This document shows positions 22,088-33,506 of a DNA stretch of 64,000 bases, in pieces. Source of the stretch: Pezicula radicicola (Eukaryota > Ascomycota > Leotiomycetes > Helotiales > Dermateaceae). The notes below the pieces were generated by a model. The model saw nothing but the letters and a program-made list of their open reading frames with translations. It was not told where the DNA came from and made no database searches. Position 1 is the stretch's first letter. The number at the start of each line of letters is the position of its first letter. The DNA is taken from contig PDUO01000001.1 in assembly GCA_003008705.1 (NCBI GenBank), positions 1,054,001-1,118,000 of the forward strand, in the 5' to 3' direction. The translations under genes and the position numbers were made by a program.

Positions 22088-23391
22088 ATGTGGTGGTGCA
22101 TCTTTCTAAGGAAGCTGGTTATTTACCACAAGCCAGTCTTGTTTTTCAGGCCTGGTTTTGGCTTTTGAAAGCTGGCTCTACGGCATTGATTTTTATGGAG
22201 CATAGGATATGCAAGTTTCCGGAGTTCTAGGGATTGGGGAATGGACTTGATCGTGGACTTGGTGGGTGGGGTTTGACATGATTATGGAAGATAGATCATC
22301 GAGTCTGTTAAACTATAAAGTAATGGGAAATGAACAACGCAATTGTAGAACTATTTGGCAGGTTCGTTCTGTTTGTAATGCATGCCTCTTATATAAAGAT
22401 GGTTCGAAGGAAAGCACAGAGAATAGTCTATAGTGACGAGCCTGAGCAATAAGTGTACAGGAAAGCTGTTAACCAATGGCTCTGACTCGATATTTAATAT
22501 GCAAGCACTTTAGTAGCTTGCTTCTTTCCTATTGGGCTTGGCTAGTCTTAATGTACTAAACTGCTCCTCGTAGAGCCCAACAAATCAGTACTTACGCAAC
22601 CACTTACAAAGAAGATACAAAAACTCTCAATTGAAGAACAAGAATAAAGAAAGGTAGGCACAAGAAACTGGCTGAATCTTGAATGAACAATGGGAGGGAG
22701 GCTCCGGTTTTATAAGCTTCATACAATATGTCGAGCGTATCGAGAGTTATATAGCTTACTAAGTAAACAAACTACTTGAATTTTATACCTTGAATATAGG
22801 TTTCTGTCTTCTAGAAAGGAAGGGCTGAGCGCTACCTTTGTAGTTGGGTTTGTAGTGGTTTGGTTTGGTTTGGTGCGGGAAGTGTGGTAGTATGTAAGTC
22901 GGTGAGCAGGTAGGTTAGTTAGTTGTAGGTTGTATTATTAAGCGAGCTAGCTGGCTACCTGAGGTGGTGAGCACTGGGGGGTCGGTTCTTTTTCCAAGGC
23001 CAGTAGATTTCGGTCCTTGTACATTTTACTCCACGTGGTGAACTTCTCACGTCATCTTTAGTACTTTTCTTACTCTCCTGGTGGCTGGTTTGGAGTCATT
23101 CTAATCCCCGTGCTTAAGGTATCCTTGGGCTGTAGTTGTTGATTCTTTACATGTTACATGATATGCTAATTGCACATGTAGATGTGAGATCGTTGGGATG
23201 TGAGGCATTTTATCGAAAATCTTCTCAAGAGTAGAACCCTAGACATGAAGGAAGCAGAGCTTGATTTGAGAATTTAGGATGCTGAGGAATCATTTAACTT
23301 CTTATGTAGTTATCCAAAGTCTATTTATCTATAACTAAGCCATCAGCGCGCCTCGACAAGAACCTCCTTCAAAGAACTTGTAGTCAATGTC
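22088..23391. other. Intergenic region between convergent genes
   Basis: No gene seen. It contains the two 3' ends and a G/T-rich low-complexity patch near 22850-22930 (GGTTTGGTTTGG, TAGGTTAGTTAG). AT-rich flanks carry no recognisable element. Confidence 0.5.
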
Positions 23392-24188
23392 TTAATGCTT
23401 CTTTCCCAAAGGACTCAACAACCAAGCCAATTCCTCCGCCCTCTCCCTACCAACTAACTCCAACAGCGCCTCATCACTCAAAAAGTCATGATCACAAAAC
23501 TCAAAACCCGGAACAACCGTCTCACTAATCAACAATCCATTACTCTCACCACTCTCACTTCCACTTTCATCGCCATTCTGGATATCAGAATCAGGTAACA
23601 AAAAGCTAGCCTTATACTTTCCTCCTTCAACTATCCATTGGAGTTTCTCGCCTTGGGAAATGTTTGGGCCTACTGTGAAAGTTTCGATGGGTGATCCAGG
23701 TTTGTAGGCGTGGATTAGCACATATTGGCCTCTTCCTCGATGTAGTGTGTGCACTGTTCTCCCTGCATTACGATGAAATCCACCCTGGGGACCGGAAGGC
23801 GTTAGGAGGTAAAAGATTGTTGTTGAGGTGTTGCGGATGAGGGGGTTAAAGCCTAGTTGAAAATACTTTAAGTCATGGGGAATACTTGTAGGGATTGTCT
23901 CTTCTTAAAAATATGAAGCAAGCTATGTTTAACTGGTGACTTGGACCAGAGTTCTAAAAAGTGCATACCTGGGCGCTGAGGAGCAAGATCCAAAGTATTT
24001 GACTCTTTAATGGGGAACGGCGAAGGAATGGTTTCTGAAGCTCGGTCGGTCTCGGCGAAGTAGCCACCTTCAATATGTGGTTGGAGATTGAGTAGTGTGA
24101 TGAGTTCTTGGATAGCTTCTGGTTCTTCGATATTTGGTGTGGCCAAAAATGAAGGCTTTAGAGTCGCCGATATATCCGAAGATGTCAT
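23392..24188 (-). CDS. Cupin protein of the DUF985 family
   Basis: Two exons: 24188-23969 and 23852-23392; 226 aa. The N-terminal motif LLNLQPHIEGGYFAETDR and the later TTIFYLLTPSGPQGGFHRN, GEKLQWIVEGGKYKASFLL and VVPGFEFCDHDFLSDEALLELV follow the DUF985/cupin_5 pattern. This is a compact beta-barrel of unknown substrate that is often conserved from bacteria to fungi. Candidate metal ligands are the His/Glu of LQPHIEGGY and the His of FHRN. An acidic-Ser insertion (NGDESGSESGESNG) lengthens a loop relative to bacterial homologues. The ATG at 24188 is used because an upstream TTG is the only extension. Divergent from the ArfGAP gene. Confidence 0.85.
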
Positions 24189-25265
24189 TCTCAATCTCTC
24201 TACGAAGCTGTTGACTAGGATCTAGAACTGGTGGATTCTGTGTAGAATATTTGTGGAAAATTCGAGTTATAGCGTCGCCAAGGGTATTCAAAGGTACTTG
24301 AAAAAAATGAAAATAGAGGCAAATAAGGAAAGGAGGGCAAAGACAACGTAACACGGACGGAAATAGGAAGATATAAAGGCTTCAACACAGTAAGCATAAG
24401 ATACCTAGCGGTCAACACAAGCCGGTGTAAGCACTTGCTTTACGGAGGTATTGCGTAATCAGTTGATTCCACCCCATTTTGCTCCGTCCCTGGTCCTTTT
24501 GAGATAAGAAGAAATGAAGAAGAACAACAACAACAACAACAAGAAGGTAGAAGGTTGCGGATAAGGAGGATGTAAGTGAGGTAGAGGCTGCTATCTAAAA
24601 CAGTCTTCCAAAGACCCCTTTTCTTGAACAATAAAAGCAAAGATGGAGAAGCAAGGAAGGGGGGGGGGCAGCTTGCAGACATGGCTGCCACATGGTCTAG
24701 TGGCACCGTGCACGTTGCCTTGCAGTGCAGCGGGAAGTTGGCAGTATCGTCAAATTATAATTAGATGGTATATGATCAATCTCCTCCGTATTTCTGAAAG
24801 CAGAAGGCGGGATGGAAAGTGTGGGTAAGAGGCCTCGATTTATATTTATTGAGGAGATTGAATTGGATATAGTCGAGGGCTCGAGTCGTACGAGAAACTC
24901 CAGCCTCGAGCCTCGAGCCCACTACCAAGAGCCCAAGCCCTACCTTACTCAATTTTGACTAACCGCATCGGGAACTTTACAAGCAGGCATTTCGGTCCCT
25001 CGTGGAGAGTTCTTAGCGTCTAGTGATCCAAAGACCTCCCTCCTTTCCTTTTCTTCCAGAGTTCCTCCACGATTCGACTCATGCTGCAGAATTCGTGCCA
25101 TTCCTTGACGAATAACGACTGAACGACCTGGACGACCCTTCTTGTATTGTACATTCCCCCTGGATGCATTGTATACTCGGCCTGTATCATTAGTTGCTTG
25201 TGTAAGGTGGCTTTCTTTAGCACCTTTTGTCTATTTCGCCCCATCAGCATCAGCATCAATTCGCA
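24189..25265. other. Shared 5' region of divergent cupin and ArfGAP genes
   Basis: No coding exon seen. Simple repeats are present: an AAC triplet run at about 24523-24541 and a run of ten G at 24659-24668. A bidirectional promoter is possible from the head-to-head layout. Confidence 0.5.
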
Positions 25266-27542
25266 ATGTCCGGAGCTTTGAGTAAACGGCAGCAGGCGCG
25301 CAATGAGCGCGCTCTGCAGGACCTTATCAAGACGGTGCCTGGTAACGATACGTGTGCGGATTGCCAGGCGCGAAATCCAGGTACGTACTCGTGCTTTACA
25401 AATGATTGTCATACTTGCTGACCCTCTGCCACAGGATGGGCAAGTTGGAGTGTAAGTGAACCATGGGACACGCGTCGAGGTCAGAATGACCATACTGATA
25501 CTGTGAGCAGTTGGGAATATTCCTTTGCATGCGGTGCGCTGCCTTGCATCGGAAGATGGGTACACACATCACCAAGGTCAAGTCATTGAGTATGGACTCT
25601 TGGACAAATGACCAAGTAGAGGTAATGCAGTGTCTGCCAACTTCAGGTGCATATCTGACTTTAGTAGAATATGAAGCGTGTAGGAAACATCGCGTCGAAC
25701 AGAGTCTACAATCCCCAGAACAAGCGACCCCCGATCCCAATTGATGCGGACGAAGCGGATTCAGCAATGGAAAGATTCATAAAACAGAAGTATCAAGATG
25801 CAGGAAATGCGGGGGCTCCGGCACCAGTGCGTCACAACACTGGAAGTACAAACTCGGACGACACTCCTCCACCATTACCACCGAAGACGGGCAGTCGCTT
25901 TGGGTTCCGGTCTGCATCCTCGATTTTCCCAATGTCTTCGAAATCTTCGAAAGCCCAGCGTGAGAGAGACGCAACTGCAGAGCTTGAAGCCCGCCAACGT
26001 GAGGCGTCACAATCTCCCCCAAGGAACAAGCAATCCAGAATTTTTGGGACATCTGTTGGTTCTGAGGTTCCTGGCGATTTGGAGTCTAAGATGGCTAAGT
26101 TGCGAGATATGGGATTTAGGGATGAGAAGAGAAATCTAGCTGTCCTGAAAGGCCTTGGAGGTAATATGGATAAAACCATTGAGACTCTGGTCAGGCTTGG
26201 AGAGGGCGGACAGGGAGGGGTCATTACAATAGGAAATTCTGGTGCAGATTCTGGACCGACGCCTAGGTCGCGGTCGCCATTGAGCGTTGGAGTAGGATTA
26301 TCAATAAATCGCACGCAGAATACGAGGAGTCCCCCAAGATCTGCGAGGTCCGCCATTTCGGGAACTTCAAGCAATCCCTTTGATATGCTCGATTCGGTCC
26401 CTGCACAACCTCAATCCTCCCAATCAACCGGAGCTATGGGGGCCCAAAGCCAGCAGAACGTTCCCAGCACAAACCCATTCGGCCTCCAGCCAGCACAATC
26501 ATATCACAACCTTAATCAAGCATTTCAGAATATGTCTATACAGCCATCACAACAACCACTATTTCCAAATCATACCGGTGGCTTTCCAGCTCAGCAACCA
26601 CCACAAAATCCAATATACCAGCAATCAATGACGCCTCCAGTTCCGACCATACCTCAGCAATTCTACTCTACAGCAATCTATGAGAATTCTTCCCAGCAGC
26701 TAGCTCCTCAGCAACTAGCTCAGCAGCAAGCTCAACAGAACTACAATCCATTCATGCAGCAGCAGCAGCAAACGCCACAGGCTCTTGGGCCTATTAATAC
26801 AAATTTCCAGAATAACCCATTCATGTCACAGCAATCACAGTCGGCGATTACGCCCACGACGCAGCCATTCTTCCAGAGCCCTGTCACCCAGCCACCACAA
26901 GTGCAGCAACCTTTCCAAAACCCGTTTTATAACAATGGAATGCAGCAATCCCCACAACCCCTACAAAACCAGCAACATAATCCTTTCTTCCAAAGCAATC
27001 AGCAGGCTCAGGTCCCACAGCAGTCGTATGGCTATCAACAACCTCCGCAACAACCCCAACCTCAACAGCAGCAGATTCAGCAGCAGGTACAGTATGATCA
27101 GTACAGACAACAGACACATCCAATGATGGCACAGCAGACTGGAAGACCGGATAAAAGGAGTATCCTTAATTTATACAACTATCCCCAGCTAGCACCAACT
27201 CCACCACAGGCACAGCAGCAGCAAGAACAGATGCAGCAACAAGCATCTCAGAACTTCGCTCAAAATGTAACAGCTCAGCAGCAGCAGCAACCTAACGTTT
27301 CAAGTCCTCTTGCGACACACATGTCTATGGCAGGAAGTAGAAATCCCTTTGGAGGAGGTGGTGCTATCCCAGGCCAGAACGGTGGAGACGCTTTAGGAGG
27401 TATGGGACAGTTCGGGCATAGTAATGGCGCACGACACGTTAGCCAGGAGAGTATTAGTGTTGATAGTGGAGGGTGGATGAATGGCAATGGAAGGCATAGT
27501 CCAGATGCATTTGCAGGATTGAGCGCTAGGTCGTTAAGATAG
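25266..27542 (+). CDS. ArfGAP-UBA protein with Gln-rich tail (Gts1/Ucp3-like)
   Basis: Predicted GTPase-activating protein for Arf, acting in vesicle traffic and endocytosis. Four exons: 25266-25380, a 17-nt exon 25435-25451, 25511-25621, 25668-27542; 705 aa. The ArfGAP zinc finger is C30-x2-C33-x16-C50-x2-C53, with the arginine finger at ~Arg58 in ALHRKMG. It continues through DQVENMKRVGNIASNRVY after the third intron. A UBA domain follows (KMAKLRDMGFRDEKRNLAVL and onward), then about 400 residues rich in Gln, Asn and Pro with several NPF motifs (NPFGLQ, NPFMSQ, NPFFQS), which could bind EH-domain proteins. The order ArfGAP-UBA-polyQ matches S. cerevisiae Gts1 and S. pombe Ucp3. Low-complexity antisense ORFs are artefacts. 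Confidence 0.92.
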
Positions 27543-27601
27543 TGTGAAAGATATTCAATTGAAGGCCAGCAGAAAAATGTCAAGTATTCAAAGGGTCTCA
27601 C

Positions 27602-28186
27602 TACGTCTCTGACCACTTCTACTATGTCGCCGACTGCCAAGTCTCCTAACTACACCTTCTATAAGTACGCACCTCCGGCACCGGGCTATATATAAAGTAC
27701 TTAATAGGGAAGTAAGTATCCCTTCCCCTGTATATTAGCAAACACTCGGGCCATAGGGACGTGCATTAAGTTATCGATCAAACGAAGCAGTTCTAACCAA
27801 TAAACTTCCTGTGTTTGCCTTCGAGACGCGTTAAGCGGTAGTAGACGAGCAGAGTGTCGAATCCTTGACATCTTTGCTAATATACAGGGGAAGGGATAGT
27901 ATATTAATCTAAATGCTTCTTAAAAATAAGAAAAGGTAATAGAGGCTATAATTAACTTTACTTAATATAAAATATTTTTATTTCTAACTTATACTATCTT
28001 TATATTATAATAATGTAAGGAGAACCTTATATTTATATTTTTACGACTCTACCTTGTTTTTACGACTCTACCTCGTTTTTGCGACTCTTCTTGCGCGAAT
28101 CTACGACCGGTACCCGGAGATAGTGTACCTGTATTAGTGTGTATGTAGTAGGTGTCGGCGATATAGCAGAAGTGGTCGGAGACGTA
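27602..28186. mobile_element. Foldback-type element with nested inverted repeats
   Basis: The 32-bp ends 27602-27633 and 28155-28186 are inverted repeats differing by three transitions. Similarity continues inward for roughly 60 more bases around CCGG..CCGGAG. Inside, 27717-27742 and 27873-27898 form a second, perfect 26-bp inverted repeat separated by 130 bases. No coding capacity. It is best described as a foldback or nested MITE-like element, unrelated in sequence to the TA-flanked family. Target duplications were not resolved. Confidence 0.6.
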
Positions 28187-28599
28187 ACACGACCCTATTC
28201 AAAGCCAATAAGCTACGCATAACATACCTATTCAACAAGATCTAATTTGTGTTCGATTCTGTTAAGTTTTAGAAGGCTTGTAGATGTTCAGTAGGGTGAC
28301 CTTTCCTAGCCGCTTCTAGCCGAGGTATGCTGCGGCTGCGGCCTAATGCGATTTTCACAACACGATAAAATATTACGATCATCTCGCAACCTTACTAAGG
28401 ACCGTAGCCGCACAACGACGATAATGTCGGTCCTAGTTCTATGCACCAACCAATTTGTCGCATTATAACGAGTGCTTTTAGTCTTCTTGTTAGTGTTAGA
28501 AATACCGGTAGTCTATCAACAACTTCCTATCCCTAGCAGTTTCGCCAACAAGACGATAACCCGTCTTCTATTGGAAATTGGACAAGGAGAGCCTCTTCC

Positions 28600-29755
28600 T
28601 GGCACAAATAGATGGTGCGAGATGTTTGGTCTCGACGACGATCCTAACCTCAAGAAGGATGTTCTTATGGCTTTGAAGATGTCCCCTGGCTCGTCAATCA
28701 CTATTGATGGTCATTGCATCTACCGTAGAGAAACGCATTTTACCAGCAGATCTACTCTAAAGTACTCGCAACCCCCGGAAATCCGTAGATGAACACGATT
28801 ATGATTAACCCAGCACTCGAGAGGTCAACGAGACTCGAGTCCGTTCCAGATCCCCTATGAGGATATTCCCCGGAGCGAACGAGCCAATAATGGCTTTTGT
28901 GGCCGAACGACAACCTCACGAAATACCTCACCATTTCAAGATCAGCCGCGTTCTCCAAGGTATACAAGTAGTAGCAATACTATCGTCTTTACACTTCAAA
29001 TTCAACAGTAGGATAGAAGTATACTACCACTAAGACTACCTCCTTACCTACCGCAAAAGTCTCTCAATTGCCTGCGGGTCCTCGCCAAGCACTAAGGGAA
29101 ACCACCACCAATCTACCGCCTTAGGCTCTTGCAGCTCCTTTAGCACCATCACCTATAACACCAACTATGGTCGAGGATCCGCACTTCGTGCTAGGGATTG
29201 GCAAAGGAGCCTTAGAAGCAGAGTTGACACCCTCTAGTAGCGCTAGCAAGTTCGTTAAAAAGTGCCCGCAACCCCTAAAATTCGAAGACGCTTACGATCC
29301 CGCAACGTGAAAGAGGCCATCGGGATGTCCGTTCTAGATCCTTATTAAGAACATATCCCCTAGCTCGTTAGTAACTATTAATAGTTGTTACATCTACCGT
29401 TGTAGAGAAACATATTTCGCCAACAAGTTTGTTAAAGGTACTCGCAAACTCCGGGAATCCGAAGACGCTCATGATCCAGCAATGTAAAAGAAGTCTACAT
29501 GTACGTTCTATATCCCCATTAAGAAGATATTTACCGGAGGGAGGTAGAGACCCGTATATCAAGAATCGAAAAGCCTCCCTACATCTAAGCCGTATCCACA
29601 AGACAGCCCGTATAGAGGTCATGATAGCTTTCGTGGTTGAACAATCTCGCGAACTACCTTACTATATCGACATCGACCGCGTTCTCCATGATTTGTGAGT
29701 GCCAGCAATGCGATTGTATTCCTACCTCAAAGCGAAGTTCAATAACAGGCTAGAC
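28600..29755 (+). repeat. Two diverged copies of a decayed coding block
   Basis: 28600-29020 and 29340-29755 align at an offset of about 735-740 bases. Examples are CATCTACCGT..GTAGAGAAAC in both, and the peptide pair MAFVAERQPHEIPHHFKI versus MIAFVVEQSRELPYYIDI, each followed by RVL. A third partial match lies at 29240-29370. Frames are interrupted, so this reads as a tandemly duplicated relic of an unknown gene. Confidence 0.5.
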
Positions 29756-31045
29756 GCGGAGTAGTAGTAATCCGTCAAGGCTTGAATGTCCGCGGTTGAG
29801 GCGTCTCCAGACATTGAGTACAGGTGCTTTACGGTCGATAAGCGTTGTTCTCAGGGTCGTTGAGAATTATCAGAAGATGAATGAGTTAAGCGTAGTTGTA
29901 GCTAGTAGCTTTTTATATATACGCCGCTGAGAGGTTCAAATACGAGCTGGCCAAAATCTCTATACACTAGGTCGGGAGTGCCTGGTAGCAACACTGTTAT
30001 AGATGATTTCTGTACTGCTGGTAAGGGTGGACGCGGTGTTGGGCGTATAGGATCTCCATAATGTCCCACCATCTACGACTTTTACTTTCCAAGCAAAGTA
30101 TTTAGCGTAGTATTCAACGAGGCAACTTCTCGATCCACACTCGTTGCCACGCGACTATTTAAAGGCTGAGGTCGAGGTATATCCTAGGACGACATTCCAA
30201 TTCGGGGGGGTAAATATAACATCAGACTATTCTATACTATCTAAGAATAGCGCGATAGTTCATAATGTGATATAAAGCCAAGATGTCGCCTTTAGGTTGC
30301 TCTTACTTTACTCTCTAAAGGGATTATTCGCTTCAGAGTCGGGAAGAGAGACAAAGAAGGACACGGCGCAGGAAGATAACGATAGATTATTGTATATATG
30401 ATTTGCGATAGTGCGACTCGAAAGGAAAAGGAGATAATTAAGAAACAATGTCGAGTATCGAATAATAGAAATAGAGAGAAAGACGCGGTGTAGTCTACTA
30501 CAACATTTATACGGTAAGGTTCTGCTTCTTTGTGGGGTGACCTTGAGGGCGAACTAGAGCGGCCGTTGCTTTATATTCAGAGCGCGCTACCTAAGAGTCA
30601 GAGGCGTCATGTTGACTCCCGGTAGCGGAACCCATGGTAGTGAGAAGCTACGGTAGAGGATTGTTCTAGTCGCTGCTTTGAGTTCAAGGTAGTAGGACTC
30701 ACGGTAACGTGAGGCTAAGTTAGACCCTGACCTGTCCATTGTAAGGTTGAGTATGTAAGCCAGAGGCCATGTACTGCGCGAGTCGCGAAAGGTGAAAGGA
30801 TATTACATTACGCATATACCAAATTTTAGTACATCTTTCATTGTATATTAAAATTGGGAAACGAATAAAGCCTCTAGGAGTTGTCCACTAGCGCTTCTGA
30901 AAGGGTCTACTACTCCGTCGCTAAACTATTAGATCGACTTTATTAGCAAATTCAAGAAGTCAACGAGAGTCGTGGGCTTTTACCAGTGTAACTGGCTCCC
31001 TGGTTCATCCGTGGGAAGAGGTCAACAAGAGTCGTGGGCTGCTCC

Positions 31046-31186
31046 TGGTGAGCTTCTCCCGGTGTGACTCGCTCACTGGTTTGTCCACTGGTGAGCTTCT
31101 CCCGGTGTGACTCGCTCGCTGGTTTGTCCACTGGTTTGCCCACTTGTGAGCTTCTCCCGATGTAACTCGCTCGCTGGTTTGTCTAC
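31046..31186 (+). repeat. Minisatellite, 43-bp unit, three copies
   Basis: Units at 31046-31088, 31089-31131 and 31144-31186, each built on TGGTGAGCTTCTCCCGGTGT, with a 12-bp partial unit between the second and third. Degenerate half-units extend back to about 30960. On the minus strand it reads as a hydrophilic peptide repeat (SGQTSERVTPGEAH), but with no gene context. Confidence 0.8.
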
Positions 31187-33409
31187 TGGGAGGGGTGGCA
31201 GAGTGATTTACCTGCAATACAGCTATTGAATGGCCATATTGAATGTATGAGTTGTAACCTCTAATTGAAGTTCTTTTTCCCGATCTTCCCTAAGCTCGCT
31301 ACTAAAAGCACGGTCGAAGTACTTAGAATTATAGTATACAAGACGTATCGGGAGAATATACTCCTTTTCACCAATCCTGAAAAGGGCTTCGGGGCTGTGG
31401 AAGTATTAGATTCTACTATTAGTGTATTAGCAAAAACCTTCTATACAATTTAAAGGTACAAGGAATTAAGGATGAAATTAAAGATCAACAGACCTTACAA
31501 ACTCCTCCGAGGTGCAGTCTTTGAGGCTCTTCTCCTTATCTATCTTTGTGTGCTTTACAGCTGACCCGCCTAGACTCGCAGTCTGATGTTTGCCGTCCGC
31601 CATAATCCCCTTCTGATCCTCAGCACACTATCATACACTATTATACTGGTTACATTATCCAGCCAGACAGTTCCAACCTCAGGTTCTTGATCTTTTCCAA
31701 TGAATCCCCATGGTCGTCCATCAGGTCAGACTAACCACGGCAGTTGTCCTCGCGCTACTCCAGCTAGTGGTGCTTCTCGTCTGTCTGGAGGTGGCACAGA
31801 AATTACACATCATCGAAGCAACGGTGGTGATATAGAGCCTCCACTCAAACATCAACTGGGTGGAACCTTTGAGTAGAGATGCACATAAGGTGCAGGAGAC
31901 TTCTCTCATGAGCGCATCAAGGTGTCAACTCCAAGTAAGTACGAAGGAGAAATTCATTAAATTTGAGCCTGGTCCAAGCGGTTTAGTCACGTACTACCAC
32001 ATGAACACTTTAATGATACTCACTATAATTAATGATAATTATAATTAAATTCACTATAATATTGGGCGGCAATATTTGGTGGCAAAGTAGTGTTGCATTC
32101 TGTGAGGAGGCTAGAGAGCCTATCATGGGCCTACTTATGGGATCGGTCATATGACTATTACTGGAATTCAACAACAATTATAATAACGAACCCAATCTTA
32201 GGCTTATAAGTATAGTTGTGGAGGGTACACCGCTTGACACTTTCGATTTAGAGGATCTTGAGAAAATCGTCAAGCGGTCGTTGACGAGATAGTTAGAAGA
32301 TTGTTAGGAGTTTTGATTTGGTGTTGAAGTATAGGGTAGTCGTCCAAAGTCTGACAGATTTACGGATGTATTCCACATAAATGGCTACACCAACCATTTA
32401 CCCTCTACCCCCAAGTGTCAGAAATGTGCTTACAAATCACCGGGATAATCGGAAAGTCTATTAGTCTTATATATGTAGTGTAGCAATCCCACGTCTGAAT
32501 AGTTACAATCAAGTCGATTACTACATTATTTCTAACACCAAAGGATTACAAGCGAATTTTCAACTCCAACTGTTTTTAGCGGCGTTATAATGAAGATGAC
32601 TATCCCTTTGATGGTGATAAAGACTTAGGTAGGTAACTATCGAATAAATAAGCCTAGTAAAAAGACTTTTAGTAATTATCTCTTCTTTACTATAAACCTT
32701 TAAAGTATTCGGTGTAAGTTTTGGTGTAAAATGGGGTAGGAGCACAGACTTATGTCCACCTACTGTAACTACAGGGGTAAAAAGGTCCTGGATCATTGAA
32801 GCATGGGTGTCTCCTGCAGCGACGGCTTGGGATCGACTGACATTGAGTTGGAAAGTAATAAATAAGAGTCACAAAAAAAATTAAGTTGGCAAAGAGAATG
32901 ACACCGGGGTGGCCGAACAATGGACCAATCTTCTTTACTCATTTATAGAAGATCTGATGAACTGTACCGTAGTTTCATACAGTAGTAGCATCATCGTAAC
33001 TAACGGCGTAGTCCATCATCATTCGCCATCGGTTAAGAAGGGCCGAAGGAATGCTGCAAAACGGATTTGGAGGCCGGGAGAAGCTGTTAGCGGGGGAAGT
33101 CTAGATGCGGGGTTTAGGAAGACCACCAATACAAAAACAAGACATCCTGGGTTCCTGGATCTGTGAGCTGCCAATCTGCCAATATTCCAAGCCTCAAAAC
33201 AATGAACCAGTTACATGAGCCTATTGAGAGTGCCACTTACCCTAATTCCCCACAAAGACATTCAGTCCCTTGTCGTACCTAGGTACCTTTCGTAGTGTCC
33301 AAGGACAAGCTGCGTCGAGTTGCATTGGCCGCACCAATAGCATCCCCGCCCAGAATCTCGTTGGACATTTAAATTCAAAATGGCCGGTTTCCCGCACCTA
33401 GTGGGCAAG

Positions 33410-33416
33410 TATATAA
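33410..33416 (+). promoter_or_regulatory. TATA-like box of the acid trehalase gene
   Basis: TATATAA lies about 91 bases upstream of the chosen ATG at 33507. Motif and spacing only. Confidence 0.35.
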
Positions 33417-33506
33417 CGGTGCTGTTGTTCTACGCTGCATTTATATATGAGGTGGAGTTGGACGTACGCAGGACCTTAATTTCTAATGCTTACTACCTGT
33501 GCGAGC

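Larger units (their letters stand above)
27543..33506. other. Gene-poor decayed island with repeats
   Basis: About 6 kb without a gene I can support. It includes an inverted-repeat element (27602-28186), a very AT-rich patch near 27940-28060, two related decayed blocks (28600-29020 and 29340-29755), a 43-bp minisatellite (31046-31186) and assorted short frames with stops. Short peptides look coding-like in places, for example 32560-32796 minus, but no domain is recognisable. CpG is not obviously depleted, so this is not classic heavily RIP-mutated DNA throughout. The last few hundred bases are the trehalase promoter. Confidence 0.55.

Noticed and set aside
28472..28792. 106-codon ORF as a real gene
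   Set aside because: It lies in the duplicated decayed block and its partner copy is interrupted; treated as a relic.
29930..30330. Possible retrotransposon polyprotein relic on the minus strand
   Set aside because: No reverse transcriptase, integrase or LTR signature could be read; too weak to call.
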